This document shows, in pieces, positions 34,887 through 43,323 of a DNA stretch of 53,197 bases. Location of the stretch: assembly GCA_937872515.1 (NCBI GenBank), contig CALMSX010000060.1:1-53197 (forward strand), in the 5' to 3' direction. Both the position numbers and the translations under genes were made by a program. This stretch comes from an uncultured Bacteroidota bacterium. Its GTDB lineage: Bacteria > Bacteroidota > Bacteroidia > Chitinophagales > Saprospiraceae. The notes beneath the pieces are model-generated. The model ran no database searches. It was not told where the DNA came from and saw only the letters and a program-made list of their open reading frames with translations. The first letter of the stretch is position 1. Every line of letters begins with the position of its first letter.

Positions 34887-36730
34887 CCACCGGAAACCAT
34901 ATAACAAAGTTTATGCAAACTGCAATGACGGCCATACTTGTCTTTGGCATTCATGCTGCATGGGCTCAGTTATCTCCCGGTAAATTGACCAAGGCCCATG
35001 CCAAGCTCGAAGGTTTGGCCAATTGTACTCAGTGCCACACCATTGGTGCAAAAATTTCCGAGCAAAAATGCCTTGACTGCCATAAAGAACTAAAAGCCAG
35101 AATTTCTGCTAAAAAGGGATATCACGTTTCATCGGCCGTAAAGGGCAAAGAGTGTATAACTTGTCACAGCGAACACCACGGTCTCAACTTCGACATGGTT
35201 AGGTTTGATAAAAAGACCTTTGACCACAAGCTTACCGGCTATGAATTAAAAGGTGGTCACAAAATCCAGGACTGTGCCAAATGCCATAAGCCGGACAACA
35301 TAACCATAGCCACCCTCAAAAAGAAGCCCGAAACTTTTCTCGGCCTTGACACCAAATGTCTGAGCTGTCATGAAGACTACCACCAAAAAACCATGTCTTC
35401 GGATTGCGCTTCTTGTCACAATTTTACCAAGTTTAAGCCGGCCTCTTTGTTCAATCATGCCAAAACTGAATTTCCTTTAGCAGGGGCACACAAGACGGTT
35501 GATTGTGCATCGTGTCACAAAGTAGAAATGCGAAATGGCAAAGAGTTTCAAAAATTTGCTGTGGCCTCCTTTAAGAACTGCAGTAGTTGCCACAACGATG
35601 TACACAAAGGTGAATTTGGTACACAATGTAAGGCCTGCCACAATGAAGAATCATTCCATAAAATAACTGCGGGCCCCAGCTTCAATCACAATGTTACCGG
35701 ATTTACCCTGGTGGGCAAACACCATAAAATAGATTGCAAAGCTTGTCACGAGAAAAGTTTTGGATTGGGCGGACACTTCAAAGAGTTTAAAGCCAGGGAT
35801 GTCAAAGATTGTCGCACCTGCCACAAAGATGTACATGAGGGAAAATTTGGAAACCAATGTTTAGACTGTCACAACCAAAACTCATTCAAATCGGGCAAGA
35901 CCCCACAATTAGACAATTTTGATCACAGTTCTACCGGTTTTGCCTTATTGGGTAAACACCAGAAAGTGGATTGTCGCACCTGTCATAAACAAGATCTGAC
36001 CACACCCATGGCCCATGATCAATGTGCCTCTTGCCACAAAGATTTTCACGAAGGGGACTTCGCGACAAAAAAAGACAGATATCCCGATTGTGCCAGCTGC
36101 CACACTGAGCAAGGCTTCCTGCCTTCTACTTTTACCATTGAGCAGCATGAAAAAAGTAGTTTTGTTTTAGCTGGGGCTCACGTGGCAACACCCTGTAATG
36201 CCTGTCACTGGAAAGAAAATAAATGGGAATTCAATCTTCCCCAACAGGATTGCCATTCTTGTCATGAAGACATCCATAAGGGTCATATAGATGAAAAATA
36301 CTATGGTCAAAACTCATGTAAAAGCTGTCACAATACAGATTCATGGCTTGCCGGAAATTTTGATCATGGACTTACCGGCTGGGCCTTGGAAGGTAAACAT
36401 GCTGACGTTAGTTGCGGTAAATGTCACATGGATAAAAAATCGGGTACAAGGGTACAACGCTTTAGAGATTTGGATGCTCAGTGCGTTACCTGTCATGACA
36501 ATGTACATGGAAGCCAGTTTGAAGTGGAAGGGAAAACAGATTGCAACCGGTGCCACGGCTTCAAAGAGTGGAAGGCAGACCGCTTTGACCACAGCCTGAC
36601 TCGGTTTAAATTAGAAGGAGGTCATCAGGGTGTGGCCTGTGTAAAATGTCATAAAGAAGTAGTCATAGAAGGTAAAGTAAGTGTCAATTATAAAATAGAA
36701 AAATTTGCATGCATAGACTGCCATCAATAA
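34883..36730 (+). CDS. Periplasmic multiheme c-type cytochrome, 23 CXXCH motifs
   Basis: A 615-residue exported cytochrome with 23 CXXCH heme-attachment sites, about one per 26 residues. A signal peptide ends near AAWAQ (about residue 29); an alternative start at 34913 would give a shorter signal. Seven copies of a motif like FDHxxTGFxLxGxHxxxxCxxCH recur (for example FDHSSTGFALLGKH and FDHGLTGWALEGKH). Their extra histidines are probable distal ligands, giving bis-His hemes. The same motif occurs in the next gene, so the two share ancestry. The start overlaps the flavoprotein stop by 4 bases, and the end overlaps the giant cytochrome by 22 bases. It probably moves electrons across the periplasm. 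Confidence 0.92.
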   Translation: MTTGNHITKFMQTAMTAILVFGIHAAWAQLSPGKLTKAHAKLEGLANCTQCHTIGAKISEQKCLDCHKELKARISAKKGYHVSSAVKGKECITCHSEHHGLNFDMVRFDKKTFDHKLTGYELKGGHKIQDCAKCHKPDNITIATLKKKPETFLGLDTKCLSCHEDYHQKTMSSDCASCHNFTKFKPASLFNHAKTEFPLAGAHKTVDCASCHKVEMRNGKEFQKFAVASFKNCSSCHNDVHKGEFGTQCKACHNEESFHKITAGPSFNHNVTGFTLVGKHHKIDCKACHEKSFGLGGHFKEFKARDVKDCRTCHKDVHEGKFGNQCLDCHNQNSFKSGKTPQLDNFDHSSTGFALLGKHQKVDCRTCHKQDLTTPMAHDQCASCHKDFHEGDFATKKDRYPDCASCHTEQGFLPSTFTIEQHEKSSFVLAGAHVATPCNACHWKENKWEFNLPQQDCHSCHEDIHKGHIDEKYYGQNSCKSCHNTDSWLAGNFDHGLTGWALEGKHADVSCGKCHMDKKSGTRVQRFRDLDAQCVTCHDNVHGSQFEVEGKTDCNRCHGFKEWKADRFDHSLTRFKLEGGHQGVACVKCHKEVVIEGKVSVNYKIEKFACIDCHQ

Positions 36731-39700
36731 TATTTTTGTTGATGGTGCTGATGGCTCAGTTGTCAGCACAAACGTCACCCCACGGCGCAGGCTTTGCCAT
36801 GGATTGTGCCAAGTGTCATAGTCCGGAAAGCTGGTCATTCTCCGGCAAGGCTCAATTTTCTCATGACAGCACTGGGTTTGCGCTTACCGGTCAACACCGA
36901 GATCTGGAATGTAAGTCGTGTCATACCAGTCTTGAATTCAAAAAAATTGACAATGCCTGCATCTCGTGTCATACAGATGTACACCAACAAACCGTAGGTA
37001 ATGATTGTGCACGGTGCCATACCTCTGACTCCTGGTTGGTAGACAATGTCACACAATTACATGAGAAGACCTCATTCCCACTAATGGGTGTACACGCCAC
37101 GGTCAATTGTAATGCATGCCATGACAATGAGACCAACCTTCGGTTTGCGCCTACCGGCGTGGATTGTATTTCATGTCACCGGGCTGACTATGTAGCAACC
37201 CAGCAGCCTGATCACGTTAAGTTTGGATTTTCAACCGATTGCGCATCTTGTCATAGCTTGACCGTAAGTGATTGGAATACCAACAAGGTCGATCACTCGT
37301 TTTTTCCGTTGGAAAAAGGACATGCCATTGATGATTGCGCCAAGTGCCACCAGGGCGGTGATTATTCATCGGCAATGGCAGATTGTTTCAGCTGCCATGA
37401 GAATGATTACATGGCTACAATCAACCCCAATCACAGCGTCCTTGCTTTTGGCACAGATTGTAGACAATGCCACGATTTAACACCGGGTTGGAAGCCCGTG
37501 GATTATCGAGAACACGACGCCAAATTTTTTCCAATTTATTCAGGCAAACACCAGGGTACCTGGGAGTCGTGTGCCTCTTGCCATACAGATCCCAATAATT
37601 ATGCTTCATTTTCATGCGTAATTTGTCACAAAGATCCGGAGACCAGCAATCTTCACCAATTGGTATCCGGGTATACTTATCAGGACAATGCCTGTCTTGC
37701 CTGTCACCCTACCGGTGATGCAGACATGGCTTTCAACCACGATGCCACCCAATTCCCTTTGACAGGGGCTCACAAGATTTTGGATTGTATTGCCTGTCAT
37801 GCCAACGGATATGCAGGTACACCCATTGAGTGTAAGTCGTGCCACCTGGAAAACTTTACCTCCACCTCAGACCCCGACCACCAGGCCTTACATATTTCTG
37901 AAGATTGTAAGGCGTGTCATACGACTGAACCGGGCTGGGCGCCTGCAAGATTTGATGTACACGATGACTATTATCCATTGTTGGGGGCGCATGCGGCAGT
38001 AGCCAATGATTGTGCCTTGTGCCACAACGGTAGTTACAACAATACACCCAATAATTGTGCAGGTTGTCACATAGACGATTACAATACCACCACTGACCCC
38101 AACCATAAGTTGAGTCAGATATCTCAGGACTGTGCATCGTGCCATGGACAAGCCGCATGGCAGCCATCTACTTTTAACCACGATGGCATGTATTTTCCAA
38201 TCTATTCCGGTAAACACAACGGTGTATGGATGCAGTGTACTGAGTGTCATAAAAATCCATCCAACTACGCAGAATTTACCTGTGTTAGTTGCCACCAAAA
38301 TCCGGAGACCAATGATGTTCACACCGGTGTGAGTGGGTATAATTACAATGACAATGCCTGTCTTGCCTGCCACCCTACAGGTGACGCCGACAATGCATTT
38401 GATCACAACAATACCCAATTTCCTTTAACCGGGGCTCACGTAAATGTGGACTGTATCAGCTGCCATGCCGCGGGATTTGAAGGGACTTCAACCCTGTGTG
38501 TGGATTGTCATCAGTTAGATTTTAATGGCACCACCAACCCCAACCATACGGGTCTGGGCTTTGCTACAGATTGTAAACAATGTCACACGACAGATCCGGG
38601 ATGGGCCCCTGCATCCATGCCCAATCACAACGATTATTATGTTTTAAATGGTGCCCATGCCGGCATTGCCAATGACTGTGCAACGTGCCACAATGGCAAC
38701 TACAACACGACCCCTAATACCTGTGCCGGTTGTCACCAGGCTGACTACGATGCCACCACTGACCCCAATCACTTTCAGGCTCATTTTCCCAACGACTGTG
38801 CATCCTGTCATAACGAAAGTGCATGGCAACCTGCTACCTTTAACCACGACGGTCAATATTTCCCCATATATAGTGGCAAGCACCAGGCTACCTGGACCCA
38901 GTGTACAGAGTGTCACACCAATCCGGCGAATTATACAGAGTTTACCTGTGTGACCTGTCACCAAAACCCGGAGACCAATGACCAACACAATGGTATACCC
39001 GGTTATATTTATCAGTCAACTGCCTGTCTTGCTTGTCACCCCACCGGTGATGCAGATTTGGTCTTTGATCACAACACCACTCAATTCCCATTGACTGGCG
39101 CGCATACTACGATAGATTGTATCAGCTGTCACGCCAATGGCTTCCAGGGAACTTCGACTGCATGTATGGATTGCCACCTTACCGATTTTAATTCAGCCGT
39201 CAATCCCAACCACGTTGCTTTGGGCATACCTACCGATTGTGCTCAATGTCACACTACAGCTCCTGGTTGGTCGCCAGCCAGTTTTGCCATCCATAACCAA
39301 TATTATCCTTTGAATGGGGCCCATGCCGCAATTGCCAATGATTGTGCTACTTGTCACAATGGCAATTACAACAATACACCCAATACCTGTGCTGCTTGTC
39401 ACAATGATGATTATGTAGCTACCACCAATCCGAATCACGTGGCAGCTCAGTTTCCCAATGACTGTGCTTCTTGTCATAGTGAGCAAAACTGGGTGCCATC
39501 TACCTTTAACCACGATGGTCAGTATTTCCCTATTTACAGCGGAAGTCACAATGGCCAATGGACACAGTGTGTAGATTGTCACAGTAACCCTGCCAACTAT
39601 GCCCAGGTTGTGTGTATTACCTGTCACCAAAATCCGGAGACCAATGATCAACACCAGACCGTAGGAGGTTATGTGTATACCAACGCAGCTTGTTTGGCAT

Positions 39701-42700
39701 GTCACCCCACGGGCGAGGCCAATGGCATGTCATTTAACCATAATACCACCGCCTTCCCATTAACAGGGGGCCATATTGGAGTAGATTGTATTCAATGCCA
39801 TGCCAATGGATACCAGGGCACTTCAACTGCATGTGTAGATTGTCACATGGACAATTTTACAGCTAGCATAGAGCCCAACCACGTTGCCCTAAACGTCCCT
39901 ACCGATTGTGCCATGTGTCATACCACCACACCCGGCTGGGCACCTGCCACTTTCCCGATCCACAACCAATACTATGCATTGAATGGCGCGCATGCTGCCA
40001 TTGCTAATGATTGTGCACAATGTCATAGCACTGGCTATAACAATACTCCCAATACCTGCAACGGGTGTCACAATGCCAATTACCTGGCTACTACCAATCC
40101 CAACCACGTGACTGCTCAATTCCCAACGGATTGTGCATCTTGTCACAATGAAAACGTTTGGATGCCGGCTAACTTTGACCATGATGGCTTGTATTTTCCG
40201 ATTTACAGTGGCAGTCACAATGGTCAATGGACACAGTGTATAGATTGTCATAACAACCCTGCCAATTATGCCCAGGTGGTTTGTATCACCTGTCACCAAA
40301 ATCCGGAGACCAATGATGAACACCTGACTGTAGGGGGCTATGTATATACCAATGCGGCTTGTTTGGCGTGTCACCCTACGGGCGAGGCCAATGGTATGAC
40401 ATTTAATCACAATACAACCGCATTTCCATTAACCGGAGGCCACGTAGGAGTAGACTGTATCCAGTGTCATGCCAGTGGCTATCAGGGAACAACTACTGTA
40501 TGTATGGATTGCCACATGGATAACTTTACTGCCAGTGCTGAACCCAATCACGTGGCTTTAAATATGCCCACTGATTGTGCCATGTGCCATACCACCACAC
40601 CTGGTTGGGCACCGGCTACCTTCCCGATTCACGACAACTATTATGCGTTAACAGGTGCCCACGCTGCCATCGCCAATGACTGTGCACAGTGCCATAGCAG
40701 CGGTTATAGTAATACACCGAATGATTGTAATGGCTGCCACAATGCTAATTTTACGGCAGCTGTCAACCCCAATCACGTAGCGCTGGGTCTGTCAACAGAT
40801 TGTGCAAGTTGCCATACTACTGCCCCAGGTTGGGCTCCTGCTACATTTGCCGTTCACGATGATTATTATCCATTAAATGGAGCCCATGCTGCCATTGCCA
40901 ATGATTGTGCAGAATGCCACAATGGTAATTATACCAATACACCGAATACTTGTAATGGTTGCCACAATAGTGAATACCAGGCTACCACCAATCCCAATCA
41001 CGTAACTGCCAACTTCCCAACTGATTGCGCAGCGTGTCACAATGAAAACAACTGGACACCGGCAACATTTAACCACGATGGCTTGTACTTCCCTATATAC
41101 AGTGGCGAACATCAAGGGGAATGGACATCCTGCACAGATTGTCATACCAATCCCAACAATTATGCGGTTTTCACTTGTCTGACGTGCCACACCAACCCTG
41201 AGACCAATGACGAACACGAAGATGTAGGTGGATATGTATACAACAGTCCGGCTTGTCTGGCTTGTCACCCACAGGGAGAGGCGAGTCCTTCATCCTTTAA
41301 TCACAATGCTACTGCCTTCCCTATTACAGGAGCGCACCAGGGCTTGAGTTGTGTTGAATGCCATTCTGCTGGGTATCAGGGTACATCTACGGCTTGTGTT
41401 TCATGCCACAATACCGAGTTTCAGGGTGCTGCAGAACCTAACCACGTGGCATTAAATTTCCCAACTGATTGTGCCATGTGTCATAATACATCGGCTGGAT
41501 GGGCACCTGCTACCTTCCCAATTCACAGCAATTATTATGAATTAACTGGAGCGCATGCCTCCATTGCCAACGACTGTGCTTTATGCCACAGTGCTGGTTA
41601 TAGCAATACCCCCAATACTTGCAATGGCTGCCATAACGACAATTATACAGCAGCGGTCAATCCCAATCACGTAGCCCTTGGCTTGTCAACAGATTGTGCA
41701 TCTTGTCACACCACAGCTCCCGGTTGGGCACCCGCCACCTTTGCTGTCCACGATAATTACTATCCTCTGACAGGGGCCCATGCCTCGATAGCTACTGATT
41801 GCGGACAATGTCATGCTGGAGGAAACTACAATAACACGCCCAATACGTGCAATGGTTGTCACAATGCCAACTACATTGCAGCTGCCAATCCAAACCACGT
41901 GGCTCTTGGCTTGTCTACTGATTGTGCATCATGTCACAGTACAGTACCTGGCTGGGCGCCAGCTACCTTTGCTGTCCACAATACCTATTATCCTCTGACT
42001 GGTGCACATGAAGCAATTGCCACAGATTGTGAGCAATGCCATGCCGGAGGCAATTACAGCAATACGCCAAATACATGCAATGGTTGTCACAATGCCAACT
42101 ATGTTACAGCAGCCAATCCCAATCACGTTGCTCTTGGCTTATCCACAGATTGTACTTCTTGCCATACTACAGCTCCCGGCTGGTCGCCTGCCACTTTTGC
42201 GATACACAATACCTATTATCCATTGACAGGCGCCCATGCAGCTATAGCGACTGATTGTGAGCAATGCCATGCCGGAGGAAATTACAGCAATACACCCAAT
42301 ACGTGCAATGGTTGTCACAATGCCAATTATGTAGCTGCGGCCAATCCGAATCACGTAGCCTTGGGTTTATCAACCAATTGTGCATCCTGTCACACTACAG
42401 CCCCTGGTTGGTCGCCTGCTACCTTTGCGGTACATAATACCTACTATCCATTGACCGGTGCCCATGCGGCCATTGCTAATGATTGTGAAGAGTGCCATGC
42501 TGGAGGAAATTACAACAATACGCCCAATACGTGCAATGGATGTCACAATGCCAATTACGTAGCAGCATCCAATCCGAATCACGTTGCCTTAGGCTTGTCA
42601 ACCAATTGCGCAAGCTGCCACACCACGGCGCCTGGTTGGTCGCCAGCCACCTTTGCGGTGCACAATACCTATTATCCATTGACAGGGGCCCATGCCGCCA

Positions 42701-43323
42701 TAGCCAGTGATTGCGAAGAGTGCCATGCGGGTGGAAATTACAACAATACACCTAGTACATGCAACGGCTGCCACAATGCCAATTACATAGCTGCAGCTAA
42801 TCCTAACCACGTTGCTCTTGGCTTGTCAACGGATTGTGCATCTTGTCACACCACAGCCCCCGGTTGGTCGCCAGCTACTTTTGCTGTCCACAATAATTAT
42901 TATCCACTTATTGGTGCCCATGCTTCGATAGCTTCAGATTGTAGTCAATGTCATACAGGAGGAAATTACAGCAATACGCCCAATACATGTTTTGGATGTC
43001 ACGCATCAGAATACAATACTGCCAATAGTCCCAACCACATTTCAGCAGGCTTCCCTACCGACTGTGTCATTTGCCATGGTCAATCCAACTGGACACCATC
43101 AACCTGGGATCACGATGATTTGTATTTTCCTATCTTTAGTGGCGAACACGAAGGAGAATGGGATGACTGTAGTGATTGCCACACCAATCCTAATAATTAC
43201 AATGTATTTACTTGTTTTACCTGCCACTCACAATCTTCAACCAATGGAGACCACAATGGAGTATCCGGGTATCAATACAACAGCAATGCTTGTTACAATT
43301 GTCACCCCAACGGAGAAGAATGA
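36709..43323 (+). CDS. Giant multiheme c-type cytochrome, 88 CXXCH motifs
   Basis: A 2204-residue exported protein. The signal peptide is MHRLPSIIFLLMVLMAQLSA. I count 88 CXXCH heme sites spread over the whole mature chain, about one per 25 residues. After an N-terminal region like the 23-heme protein, a nine-heme module of 222-223 residues repeats (starting near 37729, 38395, 39061, 39730 and 40399; the fifth contains one extra three-heme unit). After a partial sixth module, a three-heme module of 76 residues repeats six times (41659-43026). Each unit keeps extra histidines in patterns such as FNHDGxYFPIYSGxH, NPNHVALG and YYPLTGAH that can serve as distal ligands. There is no T9SS tail, so it may sit in the periplasm or pass through the neighbouring barrel protein. 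Confidence 0.93.
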   Translation: MHRLPSIIFLLMVLMAQLSAQTSPHGAGFAMDCAKCHSPESWSFSGKAQFSHDSTGFALTGQHRDLECKSCHTSLEFKKIDNACISCHTDVHQQTVGNDCARCHTSDSWLVDNVTQLHEKTSFPLMGVHATVNCNACHDNETNLRFAPTGVDCISCHRADYVATQQPDHVKFGFSTDCASCHSLTVSDWNTNKVDHSFFPLEKGHAIDDCAKCHQGGDYSSAMADCFSCHENDYMATINPNHSVLAFGTDCRQCHDLTPGWKPVDYREHDAKFFPIYSGKHQGTWESCASCHTDPNNYASFSCVICHKDPETSNLHQLVSGYTYQDNACLACHPTGDADMAFNHDATQFPLTGAHKILDCIACHANGYAGTPIECKSCHLENFTSTSDPDHQALHISEDCKACHTTEPGWAPARFDVHDDYYPLLGAHAAVANDCALCHNGSYNNTPNNCAGCHIDDYNTTTDPNHKLSQISQDCASCHGQAAWQPSTFNHDGMYFPIYSGKHNGVWMQCTECHKNPSNYAEFTCVSCHQNPETNDVHTGVSGYNYNDNACLACHPTGDADNAFDHNNTQFPLTGAHVNVDCISCHAAGFEGTSTLCVDCHQLDFNGTTNPNHTGLGFATDCKQCHTTDPGWAPASMPNHNDYYVLNGAHAGIANDCATCHNGNYNTTPNTCAGCHQADYDATTDPNHFQAHFPNDCASCHNESAWQPATFNHDGQYFPIYSGKHQATWTQCTECHTNPANYTEFTCVTCHQNPETNDQHNGIPGYIYQSTACLACHPTGDADLVFDHNTTQFPLTGAHTTIDCISCHANGFQGTSTACMDCHLTDFNSAVNPNHVALGIPTDCAQCHTTAPGWSPASFAIHNQYYPLNGAHAAIANDCATCHNGNYNNTPNTCAACHNDDYVATTNPNHVAAQFPNDCASCHSEQNWVPSTFNHDGQYFPIYSGSHNGQWTQCVDCHSNPANYAQVVCITCHQNPETNDQHQTVGGYVYTNAACLACHPTGEANGMSFNHNTTAFPLTGGHIGVDCIQCHANGYQGTSTACVDCHMDNFTASIEPNHVALNVPTDCAMCHTTTPGWAPATFPIHNQYYALNGAHAAIANDCAQCHSTGYNNTPNTCNGCHNANYLATTNPNHVTAQFPTDCASCHNENVWMPANFDHDGLYFPIYSGSHNGQWTQCIDCHNNPANYAQVVCITCHQNPETNDEHLTVGGYVYTNAACLACHPTGEANGMTFNHNTTAFPLTGGHVGVDCIQCHASGYQGTTTVCMDCHMDNFTASAEPNHVALNMPTDCAMCHTTTPGWAPATFPIHDNYYALTGAHAAIANDCAQCHSSGYSNTPNDCNGCHNANFTAAVNPNHVALGLSTDCASCHTTAPGWAPATFAVHDDYYPLNGAHAAIANDCAECHNGNYTNTPNTCNGCHNSEYQATTNPNHVTANFPTDCAACHNENNWTPATFNHDGLYFPIYSGEHQGEWTSCTDCHTNPNNYAVFTCLTCHTNPETNDEHEDVGGYVYNSPACLACHPQGEASPSSFNHNATAFPITGAHQGLSCVECHSAGYQGTSTACVSCHNTEFQGAAEPNHVALNFPTDCAMCHNTSAGWAPATFPIHSNYYELTGAHASIANDCALCHSAGYSNTPNTCNGCHNDNYTAAVNPNHVALGLSTDCASCHTTAPGWAPATFAVHDNYYPLTGAHASIATDCGQCHAGGNYNNTPNTCNGCHNANYIAAANPNHVALGLSTDCASCHSTVPGWAPATFAVHNTYYPLTGAHEAIATDCEQCHAGGNYSNTPNTCNGCHNANYVTAANPNHVALGLSTDCTSCHTTAPGWSPATFAIHNTYYPLTGAHAAIATDCEQCHAGGNYSNTPNTCNGCHNANYVAAANPNHVALGLSTNCASCHTTAPGWSPATFAVHNTYYPLTGAHAAIANDCEECHAGGNYNNTPNTCNGCHNANYVAASNPNHVALGLSTNCASCHTTAPGWSPATFAVHNTYYPLTGAHAAIASDCEECHAGGNYNNTPSTCNGCHNANYIAAANPNHVALGLSTDCASCHTTAPGWSPATFAVHNNYYPLIGAHASIASDCSQCHTGGNYSNTPNTCFGCHASEYNTANSPNHISAGFPTDCVICHGQSNWTPSTWDHDDLYFPIFSGEHEGEWDDCSDCHTNPNNYNVFTCFTCHSQSSTNGDHNGVSGYQYNSNACYNCHPNGEE
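37729..41292 (+). repeat. Nine-heme module tandem repeat (666-669 bases, five units)
   Basis: Equivalent codons of the AFNHxxTxFPLTGxH motif start at 37729, 38395, 39061, 39730, 40399 and 41293. Spacings are 666, 666, 669, 669 and 894 bases. The last equals 669 plus 225, which corresponds to an inserted three-heme unit starting near 40765. Each normal unit carries nine CXXCH motifs. Confidence 0.9.
41659..43026 (+). repeat. Three-heme module tandem repeat (228 bases, six units)
   Basis: The codons for NPNHVALG-type sequence occur at 41659, 41887, 42115, 42343, 42571 and 42799, and the degenerate NSPNH equivalent at 43027: exactly 228 bases apart each time. Each unit carries three CXXCH motifs. 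Units differ at many synonymous positions while the protein stays nearly constant. Confidence 0.95.

Noticed and set aside
37888..42810. Long minus-strand open frames opposite the giant cytochrome, up to 176 codons
   Set aside because: They arise because the repeated heme codons leave few stops on the reverse strand. They recur with the same repeat period and encode no known motif.
41659..43026. A possible CRISPR array (regular 228-base repeats)
   Set aside because: Repeats are coding, in frame and carry CXXCH motifs. The unit is far longer than a CRISPR repeat plus spacer, and no cas gene is nearby.
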